Origin: Chloroflexia bacterium
Lineage (GTDB): Bacteria > Chloroflexota > Chloroflexia > Thermomicrobiales > JALYUS01
Assembly (NCBI GenBank): GCA_025924435.1
Contig: JAICIL010000043.1
Span: 1-20,103, forward strand
Reading direction: 5' to 3'
Length of the DNA stretch: 20,103 bases
The position numbers and the translations under genes are program-made. Shown in pieces: positions 7,929-14,912 of this stretch (its first letter is position 1; each line of letters opens with the position of its first letter). The notes under the pieces are model-generated. The model worked only from the letters and a program-made list of their open reading frames with translations. It was not told the DNA's origin and did no database searches.

Positions 7929-8777
7929 ATGGACGACTATCGCGTTGTCGAGGGGTGGCCGGCGTTGCCGGCGGGGTACGAACTGGGCGTCGTCTCGGAT
8001 ATGGCGGTGGATTCCGGGGATCGCGTCTACGTCATTGACCGGGAGCCGAACAACCGCATGCTGGTTTTCGACCGGCAGGGCGCGTTCCTCGCGATGTGGG
8101 GGGATGATTTCCTCGTCACGCCGCACGGCATCATGATCGGGCCGGACGACCACGTCTATGTCACGGATCGCGGCTCGCACACCGTCTGGATTTGCACGAC
8201 GGACGGCGCGCTCCTCCAGACGATCGGCACGCCGGGGCAGACCGGCGCGCCCGATCGGCCGTTCAACAACCCGACGAACAGCGCGCTCGCGCCGTGGGGC
8301 GATCTCTACGTCTCGGACGGCTACGGCCAGTCCCGCGTGCATCGCTTCGCGCCGGACGGCACGCTGATTACCTCGTGGGGTTCGGAAGGATCGGGGCCGG
8401 GGCAATTCCACCTGCCGCACGATGTCCGCGTGGACGCGCGCGGCCGCGTCTTCGTCTCCGACCGCGAGAACTCGCGCATCCAACTCTTCGACCGGGAGGG
8501 CGCATTCCTCGAAGAATGGACGGATGTCGCCCGCCCGCAGAACATTCTCTTCGGCCACGACGACCTGCTCTACGTCACCGAGGTGCCGCAGCGCATCAGC
8601 ATCTTCGATCTCGACGGCGCATTGCTGGCCCGCTGGGGCGAAAAAGGCGACGCGCCCGGCCAGTTCCGCGATTCCCCGCACGGCCTCGCGGTGGATTCGC
8701 GCGGCGATCTCTACATCGCCGAAGTGACGGGCCGCGCCCGGTTGCAGAAATTCGAACGAGTAGACAGTAGTCGGTAG
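7929..8777 (+). CDS. NHL-repeat six-bladed beta-propeller protein
   Basis: A 282-residue protein made almost wholly of six NHL-like repeats, each running from a 'G-hydrophobic-x-VD/G' strand through 'VYVxDR' and 'ixxFDxxGxfLxxWG'. Examples are MAVDSGDRVYVIDRE, IMIGPDDHVYVTDRG, VRVDARGRVFVSDRE and LAVDSRGDLYIAEVTG. Propellers of this type occur in peptidyl-hydroxyglycine amidating lyases and in scaffolds; the metal and catalytic residues cannot be assigned here. There is no signal peptide, so it is probably cytoplasmic. ATG 7929 has AAAGGAG upstream. The last residues (VDSSR) and the stop codon are encoded within a palindromic repeat, so the true C-terminus may have been altered by its insertion. 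The function is unknown. Confidence 0.8.
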   Translation: MDDYRVVEGWPALPAGYELGVVSDMAVDSGDRVYVIDREPNNRMLVFDRQGAFLAMWGDDFLVTPHGIMIGPDDHVYVTDRGSHTVWICTTDGALLQTIGTPGQTGAPDRPFNNPTNSALAPWGDLYVSDGYGQSRVHRFAPDGTLITSWGSEGSGPGQFHLPHDVRVDARGRVFVSDRENSRIQLFDREGAFLEEWTDVARPQNILFGHDDLLYVTEVPQRISIFDLDGALLARWGEKGDAPGQFRDSPHGLAVDSRGDLYIAEVTGRARLQKFERVDSSR

Positions 8778-8925
8778 TCAGAATAAGACGGTTCTCATCT
8801 GATACCGATTGCTCCGGGATACTTCTCGGATCGCAGGCTGGAAAGCCCGCGCTACCATAGAGATGCATGCGAAGCGTTCACCAGGAATCGGTATGGCTAC
8901 TGACTACTGGCTGCTGACTACTGCC
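8765..8925. repeat. Nested palindromic cluster between converging genes
   Basis: The outer arms are CAGTAGTCGGTAGTCAG (8765-8781) and CTACTGACTACTGGCTGCTG plus following bases (8897-8925), of the AGTAGTCAG family. Inside them are inverted copies ATACCGATT (8802-8810) and AATCGGTAT (8886-8894). Inside those is one half of the GCAGGCTGGAAAGCC palindrome (8832-8857). The cluster covers the stop codons of both flanking genes (8777 on plus, 8918 on minus). Confidence 0.65.
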
Positions 8926-9157
8926 TGGGATTGCTGCCGCGATCAATGAATTCGTTCGGATGGCGCGGGCTATCCTCGACATTGCCTTCCGCGTCGTGCT
9001 CGCGCTTGTGCTCCTGCTTCCGCTCGTAGCCGGTGCCGGGGACGGGCGACGATGCCGCCTGCCGCGAGCGATCCGGTTCGCCGGGGGCGTTCGGGTCCTC
9101 GCTGCCGCGCGCTTCGGGGTCCAGCGGTATTCGCACGCCTTCGATCTCTTCATCCAT
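8918..9157 (-). CDS. Small charged hypothetical protein
   Basis: A 79-residue, very hydrophilic protein starting MDEEIEGVRIPLDPEARGSEDP, rich in Glu, Arg, Pro and Asp, with no membrane segment. ATG 9157 has AGGAGGG nine bases upstream, the main reason to believe in it. I do not recognise the family. An overlapping frame (start nine bases upstream) gives an Arg-rich product and is probably a shadow. The stop codon is supplied by a palindromic repeat, so the reading frame may have been truncated or extended. It stands alone between repeats. It may be a real small gene or a remnant. Confidence 0.45.
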   Translation of the reverse strand: MDEEIEGVRIPLDPEARGSEDPNAPGEPDRSRQAASSPVPGTGYERKQEHKREHDAEGNVEDSPRHPNEFIDRGSNPRQ

Positions 9158-9351
9158 GATGGCATTCCCTCCTGATTCATCGGAACATGCGCGGCATGCA
9201 CTCCGAGCGAATGCCGCTTCACTTCCCGGATATGCAAGGAGTTCGCCAACGGAAGAATTGAACCACAGAGACACAGAGAACACAGAGGAGGCAGGGGCAG
9301 AAGAAGGAACGATCGTTGAGCGAGCATGTATCATGTGCATCATGATCGTCT

Positions 9352-9479
9352 TAGGACTTACGCAGTTGAGATGCTTTTCTTGGTGGTAGCAGGCTTTCCA
9401 GCCTGCCCTTTCCCACAGAGAGGCAGGCTGGAAAGCCTGCTACCACCGGGTTTTTCTCTGGCGAACTGCGTAACTCCTA
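9352..9479. mobile_element. Probable MITE with 16-bp terminal inverted repeats
   Basis: TAGGACTTACGCAGTT (9352-9367) and AACTGCGTAACTCCTA (9464-9479) are inverted repeats matching at 15 of 16 positions. Both ends are flanked directly by CGTCT (9347-9351 and 9480-9484), a 5-bp direct repeat of the kind left by transposition. The 128-bp unit has no coding capacity of its own, as expected of a non-autonomous element mobilised in trans. It sits in the interior of the larger ACCACAGAG element, indicating insertion into an existing repeat. Confidence 0.65.
9382..9447. repeat. Perfect 26-bp inverted repeat, GCAGGCTTTCCAGCCTGC family
   Basis: The arms 9382-9407 (GGTGGTAGCAGGCTTTCC, then AGCCTGCC) and 9422-9447 are exact reverse complements around a 14-base loop. 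Each arm also contains its own small palindrome around TTTCC. It lies inside the MITE. Relatives are at 2593-2616 and, as one half only, at 8832-8857. Confidence 0.85.
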
Positions 9480-9553
9480 CGTCTTTTTCCCTTTCCTCTC
9501 CGTGTCCTCTGTGCCTCTGTGGTTCAATCGGTTTCCGTGAAAGGTGGGATCAG

Positions 9554-10486
9554 ATGGAGTTTGGCTGGAAGGTGCCGGAGTTCCCGGCGGACGGCAGCGA
9601 CAACGCGGCGATGACGCGACAGACGCTGGAGACGCTCGACCTGATCGCGGGCCGGTTCCCCGCCGCGTGGGTGACGGATCACGTGCTGCCCTGGGCGCGC
9701 TGGCAGGCGGTGGAGACGCCGGTCACGGAGTGCTGGACGACGCTCACCTTCCTCGCCTCCCGCTACCCGCACCTGTCGTGGGGAACGGTGGTGATGTGCC
9801 AGTCGTACCGCAATCCGGCCCTGCTCGCGAAGATGGTCGCCAACCTCTGCGCGTACATCCCCGGCAAGGTGATCTTCGGCATCGGCGCGGGCTGGAAGGA
9901 AGACGAATACCGCGCGTACAACTGGGAGTTCCCGCGCCCCGCCGCGCGCATCAAGCAGTTGGAGGAGACGGTCGAGATCGCCAAGCGGCTCTGGACCGCC
10001 AACAACGTGACCTACGAAGGGCAGTACTACAGCGTCCACGACGCGTACCTGAATCCGAAGCCGGACCCATTACCGCCGATCATGATCGGTGGGAGCGGCG
10101 AGCAGTTGACGCTCCGGGTCGTCGCCAGGCACGCCGATTGGTGGAACGGCGGCGGCACGCGGGAGACGTACGCCCACAAACTCGACGTGCTGCGCGGCCA
10201 CTGCGAAGCGGTCGGGCGGGACTTCGAGAGCATCAAGAAGACGTGGCAGTGTGAGTGCGTCGCCGTCGCCCGCACGGAGGACGATGCGCGGCGGACGGCG
10301 GAGGCCAGCCCCTTCTGCACCGCACCGGAGAGCGCGCTGATCGGCACGCCCCAGCAGGTGGCGGAGCAGATCAACCGGTGGGCGGCGCTCGGCGTCTCGC
10401 ACATGCAGATCCGCTTCGCCGATTTCCCGAAGACCGACGGCATCCGCCTCTTCATGGACGCGGTGCTGCCGCAATTCGCCCTATAG
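9554..10486 (+). CDS. Luciferase-like (LLM class) oxidoreductase, probably F420- or FMN-dependent
   Basis: A 310-residue protein with the bacterial luciferase-type TIM barrel. Typical marks are TDHVLPW (41-47), GTVVMCQSYRNPALLAKMVANL (78-99), the flavin-site FGIGAGWKEDEYRAYNWEFP (108-127), RIKQLEETVEIAKRLW, and PPIMIGGSGEQLTLRVVARHADWWN (174-198). Such enzymes use reduced F420 or FMN for hydride transfer or monooxygenation of unknown substrates. ATG 9554 follows a GGTGGGA site; extension upstream would read through the MITE and is rejected. It converges on the DoxX-like gene with only six bases between the stops. The cofactor cannot be settled from sequence. Confidence 0.85.
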   Translation: MEFGWKVPEFPADGSDNAAMTRQTLETLDLIAGRFPAAWVTDHVLPWARWQAVETPVTECWTTLTFLASRYPHLSWGTVVMCQSYRNPALLAKMVANLCAYIPGKVIFGIGAGWKEDEYRAYNWEFPRPAARIKQLEETVEIAKRLWTANNVTYEGQYYSVHDAYLNPKPDPLPPIMIGGSGEQLTLRVVARHADWWNGGGTRETYAHKLDVLRGHCEAVGRDFESIKKTWQCECVAVARTEDDARRTAEASPFCTAPESALIGTPQQVAEQINRWAALGVSHMQIRFADFPKTDGIRLFMDAVLPQFAL

Positions 10487-10492
10487 CGGCGA

Positions 10493-11290
10493 CTACGCGG
10501 ATGCCGCGCCCCGCTTGCGGCGGATCGCGAACGGTCGGCTGCTCCGCACCGGCACGCGCAGGCGCGCGTTGACCGCCCCGAGCAATCCCGCGACGGCGAT
10601 ACTCAGGAGGAGCAGTATCGCGACGATATGCGCGGGGTACATCACCCACGCACCGACGCCGATCACGAGCAGGACGACAACGAAGAAGATCCACTGGAGG
10701 CGGGAATTCTCCAACCCGCCGGAGCGCGCCGCAGGGACGTTTTCGGCCCGCCCGCGCGGATTAACGGCGTAGAAGCGCGCGGCGGCCGGCATCGTCGCGA
10801 GGAGCCAGACGACCGCCAGCCACATGAAGATCATCGGCGGATTGACGCCCGATGATCCCTCGAACATGTAGAGGAAGTTCATCAGCGCGGCAAGCCCGGC
10901 GCAGAGGAGCGCGAGCGCGCGCGATCCGGGGAAGCGCACGCAGAGCAGGATGAACAGCGCGATCGGGAGCAGCAGTTCGCCCAGCGCGACCATCCACGCG
11001 AAGAAGCGCGCGTGCTTCGTGAAGAAGCCGTTGTTGACATCGCGCGTGGCGGCCAGCACATCCGGGCGCGGGTTCTTGTCGCTCTTCGCCGCCTTCTGGT
11101 CCGCGTTCCTGATGAAGCCCGTCACGGCCGTGCCCGCCTGATGGCCCGTCCAGGCCGGGTCGTTCCATTTCACCCACGCGGCATCCACGAAACTGTATCC
11201 GGCGGTCACCGTCGCGAAGAGCACGATGAAGCCGATCAAACCGGCGAGTGCCTGTGACGACGGGCGGAACGAACCGCGTTGTTGGTTCAT
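10493..11290 (-). CDS. DoxX/DoxD-like integral membrane protein
   Basis: A 265-residue membrane protein with about six hydrophobic segments, including residues near 14-35, 92-115, 122-140 and two after 195. KWNDPAWTG following the first segment, FFAWMVALGELLLPIALFI and ALMNFLYMFEGSSGVNPPMIFMWL are typical of the DoxX family, whose DoxD members are the large subunit of thiosulfate:quinone oxidoreductase; many other members have no known reaction. ATG 11290 is preceded by GGAGAA. The C-terminal third (from about 190) is longer than in minimal DoxX proteins and adds two membrane segments. There is no DoxA partner nearby, so a thiosulfate role is only a possibility. Confidence 0.7.
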   Translation of the reverse strand: MNQQRGSFRPSSQALAGLIGFIVLFATVTAGYSFVDAAWVKWNDPAWTGHQAGTAVTGFIRNADQKAAKSDKNPRPDVLAATRDVNNGFFTKHARFFAWMVALGELLLPIALFILLCVRFPGSRALALLCAGLAALMNFLYMFEGSSGVNPPMIFMWLAVVWLLATMPAAARFYAVNPRGRAENVPAARSGGLENSRLQWIFFVVVLLVIGVGAWVMYPAHIVAILLLLSIAVAGLLGAVNARLRVPVRSSRPFAIRRKRGAASA

Positions 11291-11422
11291 TGACGTTCTC
11301 CATTTCTCCTATCCTGTTCGCACCGTGCATCGCACACGTCAAGAAACGTGCCGCGCGGATCGCGCGTGCGCGGTGGGTGTCGGCCCATGATCTTGGCTGT
11401 GCGGGTGCGGGAATCGGACAGG

Positions 11423-11444
11423 ATGATACACGAAAGGTCCTTTC
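11423..11444 (-). promoter_or_regulatory. Possible -10 element plus 13-bp palindrome upstream of the DoxX-like gene
   Basis: Read on the minus strand, GTGTATCAT (11431-11423) is identical to the bases upstream of surE at 19113-19121 and could be a -10 region. It adjoins the perfect palindrome GAAAGG-T-CCTTTC (11432-11444), which could be an operator. The leader to the start at 11290 would be about 125 bases. No -35 is recognisable, so this is tentative. Confidence 0.25.
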
Positions 11445-11524
11445 CGCTGACGACGGCGCAAAGACCTTCCCCATACCCCTACTTCGGTTAACGGCGAAAA
11501 GGCCGCCCTCGGATTGTTACGGTG

Positions 11525-12199
11525 TTAGACCGGCCACGACTCGCGCGTCCAGGCCATCTGCCAGAAGAGCCATTCGTACTCGCTGCTCGTGTGGAAGATG
11601 TCCAATAATCGCTGCCGTCCCCGGTCGTCCAGGCGGGCGGCTTCGTCGTCCACCACACCGCGCAGCCACTCACCGACCGACCCGAAGTCCGGGCTTGCGT
11701 AGGTGGCGAGCCAGTCCCGGTACGGATGATCCATCGCGGGGTCGCCCTGCGCGGTGAAGTGCGCGCCGACGACGGCGTAGATCCACGCGCACGGCAGCGT
11801 CACCGTCACGACCTCCGCCAGCGAGCCGGTCGCGGCGATGGAGAGCATGTGGCGCGTGTAGGCGTAGGTCGTCGGGGCCATCGGCACGGCGGCCATCGCG
11901 GCGACGGTCATGCCGAAGCGGGCGGCGTACATCTCGTGCAGCGCGCGCTCGACGCGGATCGTGTCCGCGAGGTACTCGCCGAACCGGAGGATGCGGTCGC
12001 GATCGTCCGTCTTCGTCGCGGCGAAGGCGAAGGTCTTCGCCAGTTCGGTGAGGAAGCGTGCGTCCTGCAAAATGTAGAACCGGAAGGTCTCCCGCGGCAG
12101 CGTGCCGTCCGCCAGCGCGACGACGAATGGGTGCGTCAGTTGCGCCTCCCAGATCGCCGCACACTCCCGCCGCATCCCCTCCGTGAATGTCTCCGTCAT
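11525..12199 (-). CDS. tenA: TenA-family thiaminase II / aminopyrimidine aminohydrolase
   Basis: A 224-residue all-helical TenA protein. TenA hydrolyses aminopyrimidine thiamine-breakdown products to HMP, feeding salvage into ThiD. Conserved residues are present: D46 in YILQDARFL, the nucleophilic C137 in LPCAWIYAVV, and E209 in TSSEYEWLFW. ATG 12199 has an AGGAG site just upstream. It is the last gene of the thiamine cluster, separated from thiD by 178 bases that hold a long hairpin. It may be transcribed from the riboswitch promoter with partial attenuation at the hairpin, or from its own promoter; I see no clear one. Confidence 0.93.
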   Translation of the reverse strand: MTETFTEGMRRECAAIWEAQLTHPFVVALADGTLPRETFRFYILQDARFLTELAKTFAFAATKTDDRDRILRFGEYLADTIRVERALHEMYAARFGMTVAAMAAVPMAPTTYAYTRHMLSIAATGSLAEVVTVTLPCAWIYAVVGAHFTAQGDPAMDHPYRDWLATYASPDFGSVGEWLRGVVDDEAARLDDRGRQRLLDIFHTSSEYEWLFWQMAWTRESWPV

Positions 12200-12222
12200 C
12201 GCACACTCCTTTCATTGAAACC

Positions 12223-12373
12223 GGGGAGAACCGCAGAGACGCAAAGGGCGCAGAGGACACAAAGAAGAGGAAGAGGAAAAAATGTATGCGGTGTTTCAAT
12301 TTTCTTCCGTTACCTCGTTTTCTGTTTCCCTCTCTGCGTCTTCTGCGTCCTCTGCGCCTCTGCGGTTCTCCCC
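12223..12373. repeat. Long palindromic element, CGCAGAG family, between thiD and tenA
   Basis: The 42-base arms (12223-12264, starting GGGGAGAACCGCAGAG, and 12332-12373, ending CTCTGCGGTTCTCCCC) match at 36 of 42 positions. All six differences are A/G exchanges, several of which would still form G-U pairs. The interior is AT-richer than the surroundings. It starts four bases after the thiD stop in the direction of transcription and ends about 24 bases before the tenA ATG. Confidence 0.8.
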
Positions 12374-12377
12374 GATA

Positions 12378-13181
12378 TCACGGTTTCACCAGGTGGTTGA
12401 GGGGGCCGTGGCCGTGACCGAGGCCGGGGGCGGCGGCGATGGCGGCGTGGGTGTACCGCTTCGCCGCCGCGAAGGCGTCCGGCACCGACCGGCCTTTGGC
12501 GAGGCAGGCGGCCATCGCGGCGGAGAAGGTGCAGCCGGTGCCGTGCGTGTGCGGCGTCTCGATGCGCGGCGTGTCGAGCGACCGGAACGCCGCGCCGTCG
12601 TAGAGCAGGTCGGTGACGGCCTCGCCGCCCATGTGCCCTCCCTTGACGACGACCCAGCGGGGGCCGAGTGCGTGCAGCCGCCGTGCCGCCGCGCGCATGT
12701 CATCGTGCGTGCGGATCGGCCCGCCGACGAGCGTCTCCGCCTCCGGCACATTCGGCGTGATGACGAGCGCGCGGGGCAGGAGGTGCGTCTTCAGCGCGTT
12801 CACCGCATCTTCCGCGAGCAGATGATCGCCGCTCTTCGCCACCATCACGGGGTCCACGACGAGACGTGTCAGCCCGGCGTCGGCAATCATCGCCGCCACC
12901 GCCGCGACGACATCCGCCGTGCCGAGCATCCCGGTTTTCAGGGCGTCCACGCCGATGTCGCCGACGACGCTCTCGAACTGCGCGCGGATGAAGGCGGGCG
13001 TCAGCGTCTCGACGCCCTGCACGCCGACGGTGTTCTGCGCCGTGATCGCCGTCAGCACGCTCATGCCGTAGACGCCGAAGGCGCTGAAGGTTTTGAGGTC
13101 GGCCTGGATGCCCGCGCCGCCGCCGGAGTCGGACCCCGCGATGGTGAGCGCCCGCGCGAGGACTGAGGACTGTATGCTCAT
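12378..13181 (-). CDS. thiD: Hydroxymethylpyrimidine/phosphomethylpyrimidine kinase
   Basis: A 267-residue ribokinase-fold enzyme that phosphorylates HMP and HMP-P to HMP-PP for thiamine synthesis. The N-terminal signature [22 protein letters not shown] (11-32), [32 protein letters not shown] and the catalytic [13 protein letters not shown] are all present. The ATG overlaps the thiE stop as ATGA. The residues before the conserved start (SIQSSVLA) are encoded by CAGTCCTCAGTCCTC, identical to the CTGAGGACTGAG repeat family, so the N-terminus appears to have been built from a repeat. The downstream hairpin lies four bases after the stop. Confidence 0.96.
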   Translation of the reverse strand: MSIQSSVLARALTIAGSDSGGGAGIQADLKTFSAFGVYGMSVLTAITAQNTVGVQGVETLTPAFIRAQFESVVGDIGVDALKTGMLGTADVVAAVAAMIADAGLTRLVVDPVMVAKSGDHLLAEDAVNALKTHLLPRALVITPNVPEAETLVGGPIRTHDDMRAAARRLHALGPRWVVVKGGHMGGEAVTDLLYDGAAFRSLDTPRIETPHTHGTGCTFSAAMAACLAKGRSVPDAFAAAKRYTHAAIAAAPGLGHGHGPLNHLVKP

Positions 13182-13846
13182 TGATCCATGCCGCCTTGGG
13201 AGGGCGGTTCGCGAACCGCCCGTACGGATTGGGCGAGAGATCGAGTCGCGGCGCCCACATCCGGCGCAAGGCCGATGGCGGAGATGACCGCGACGCCCGC
13301 CGCGCCTGCTTTAATTATCGCGCCCGCGTTCTCGGCGGTGATGCCGCCGATGCCGACGATGGGGAGCGGGCTGAAGGAGGCGATCTCGCGGATCAGCGCG
13401 AGGCCGACGGGCGGCCCGGCGTCCGTCTTCGTGGCGCGCGCCTCGTAGACGGGGCCGACGCCGAGATGGTCCGCGCCCGCCGCGATCGCCGCCCGCGCCG
13501 CCGCGCCGCTCCCCGCCGATGCGCCGACGAACTTTTCCGGCCCGACGAGCCGCCGTGTCGCTTCGACCGGCAGGTCGTCCTCCCCGACGTGCACGCCGTC
13601 CGCGTCCACGGCGAGGGCGAGGTCCACGCGATCATTGATAATGAGCGGCACGGCCGCCGCCCGCGCGATCGCCAATAACTCCTCCGCATCCGCGTAGAAG
13701 CGGCGGATGTCGCTCGATTTGTCCCGCAGTTGCAGCGCCGTTGCGCCGCCCCGGATCGCCGCGTGCGCGATCTCGACAAGCGGGCGGCCCGCCGCGAAGT
13801 CGCGGTCGAGGACGACGTAGACGGCGAGGTCGAGCCGCCCGTTCAT
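13178..13846 (-). CDS. thiE: Thiamine phosphate synthase
   Basis: A 222-residue TIM-barrel enzyme that couples HMP-PP with thiazole phosphate to give thiamine phosphate. Key motifs are QLRDKSSD (39-46), INDRVDLA (70-77), [11 protein letters not shown] (84-94), [12 protein letters not shown] (129-140), IVGIGGI (163-169) and GVAVISAI (184-191). Both ends form ATGA overlaps with its neighbours, indicating coupled translation. Residues 209-215 (RAVREPP) are encoded by a perfect 20-bp palindrome of a dispersed repeat family, so the tail beyond the barrel was probably acquired by its insertion. Catalytic parts are unaffected. Confidence 0.96.
   Translation of the reverse strand: MNGRLDLAVYVVLDRDFAAGRPLVEIAHAAIRGGATALQLRDKSSDIRRFYADAEELLAIARAAAVPLIINDRVDLALAVDADGVHVGEDDLPVEATRRLVGPEKFVGASAGSGAAARAAIAAGADHLGVGPVYEARATKTDAGPPVGLALIREIASFSPLPIVGIGGITAENAGAIIKAGAAGVAVISAIGLAPDVGAATRSLAQSVRAVREPPSQGGMDQ
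13202..13221. repeat. Perfect 20-bp palindrome inside thiE
   Basis: GGGCGGTTCGCGAACCGCCC is its own reverse complement and resembles a dispersed intergenic repeat of the GGCGGTTCGCGAACCGCC type that I recall from several GC-rich bacterial genomes. Here it lies in the 3' coding end of thiE, in frame. Confidence 0.8.
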
Positions 13847-14910
13847 TGTCCCGTCACCTGCGCCATCGCCTGGCCAAAGGCGTTCCAGAACGGGTCCACG
13901 CGCGGGTGGACGAGCGGGCGATCCGCGCCGCCTTCCGTGACCGTCATCCCCCGGTCGGCGGGCAGCGTCTCGCCGACGATGCTGCCGACGATCCGCTTTG
14001 CCGCCAGCGCGCGCACGACGGCGTCCGCCTTCTCCGGGCGGCAGGTCAAGAGCAGCGTCCCCTCGCTGATCGCGGCATACGGGTCCATCGCGAACGCCGC
14101 GCAGACGGCGCGGGCGGCGTCCGCGACCGGGATCGCGGCGCGATCAATGTGCATGCCGACATTCGCCGCCTGCGCGATCTCGTACAGCCCGCCCCAGACG
14201 CCGCACTCGGTCGCGTCGTGCATCGCCGTCACGCCGTTCGCCCGCACGCCGACGCCGACGGCGGTCATCGCGTCCTCGACGACGGACATCTGCCAGAAGA
14301 GGTCCGCCGCCCCTTCCGCCATTTCCTTGCCGCATTTCTCCTCGACGAGCGCGGGGAAGGAGACGCCGAAGAGGCCCGTCGCCTCGATCGCCGCGCCCTT
14401 CGTGACGATCACCGCGTCGCCGACCTGGGCCATCGTCGGGACGACGTAGCCGTCCTCCGGCCCGACGCTCATCACCGTCGCGCCGCCGACCATCGGGAAA
14501 TCGCAGCCGTCGTAGCGCGCCGTGTGCCCCGCGACGATGGCGATACCGAGGCGCTCGCACTCGTTGTGGATCGTCGTCCAGACCGCTTCGAGACCGTCCA
14601 TCTCTATCGCGAGCGGCAGGTTGAGATCAATCGTCAGGTACGTCGGCTTGAGGCCGGAGGTCGCGGCGTCCGAGGCGAGGATGTGCAGGGCGAACCACGC
14701 CGCCCGCTCCCAGCCATACGCGGGGACGATGAAGACGGGGTCGGTTGTCATCGCCATCACCTGCCCGCCGCCGATCGAGATGACGCCGACATCCACGCCG
14801 TTCTGCGGCGGGACGAGGACGCGGCGATCCCGCGCGCCGAGGTGCGGGAGGATGAGGTGCTGGAAGACTTCCGGGGAGATTTTGCCGATGTCGGGGAGTT
14901 TGGCCGTCAT
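13843..14910 (-). CDS. AIR-synthase/HypE-like kinase in the thiL position
   Basis: A 355-residue protein of the PurM/HypE/ThiL superfamily, which bind ATP at a dimer interface. Family segments are NGVDVGVI (37-44), AMTTDP (53-58), ALHILASDAATSGLKPTYLTIDLNLP (74-99), IAIVAGHTARYD (123-134), GGATVMSVG (142-150), VGDAVIVTKGAAIEATGLF (163-181) and TAMHDATECGVWGGLYEIAQAANV (228-251). The MHD-T-GGV pattern and overall sequence are closer to HypE-like AIR-synthase proteins than to textbook ThiL. Because it is the first gene after a TPP riboswitch and is coupled to thiE and thiD, I infer that it phosphorylates thiamine phosphate to thiamine diphosphate. ATG 14910 has GGAGGA six bases upstream; longer in-frame starts would run into the riboswitch. 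Confidence 0.82.
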   Translation of the reverse strand: MTAKLPDIGKISPEVFQHLILPHLGARDRRVLVPPQNGVDVGVISIGGGQVMAMTTDPVFIVPAYGWERAAWFALHILASDAATSGLKPTYLTIDLNLPLAIEMDGLEAVWTTIHNECERLGIAIVAGHTARYDGCDFPMVGGATVMSVGPEDGYVVPTMAQVGDAVIVTKGAAIEATGLFGVSFPALVEEKCGKEMAEGAADLFWQMSVVEDAMTAVGVGVRANGVTAMHDATECGVWGGLYEIAQAANVGMHIDRAAIPVADAARAVCAAFAMDPYAAISEGTLLLTCRPEKADAVVRALAAKRIVGSIVGETLPADRGMTVTEGGADRPLVHPRVDPFWNAFGQAMAQVTGQ

Positions 14911-14912
14911 TG

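Larger units (their letters stand above)
9257..9528. repeat. Outer ACCACAGAG palindromic element with nested insert
   Basis: The left arm at 9257-9290 starts ATTGAACCACAGAG and matches the complement of the right arm at 9495-9528 at about 29 of 34 positions. The roughly 200-base interior is occupied by a probable MITE (9352-9479) that carries a further perfect palindrome. The right arm ends about 25 bases before the luciferase-like gene, so the structure lies in that gene's upstream region. Confidence 0.75.

Noticed and set aside
9326..9553. N-terminal extension of the luciferase-like protein from ATG 9326
   Set aside because: It would translate straight through the MITE and the ACCACAGAG arms; the family start is at 9554 with its own ribosome site.
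12187..12417. Plus-strand ORFs across the thiD-tenA gap
   Set aside because: They translate the two arms of the palindromic element (Arg/Lys-rich then Leu/Ser-rich) and have no family resemblance.
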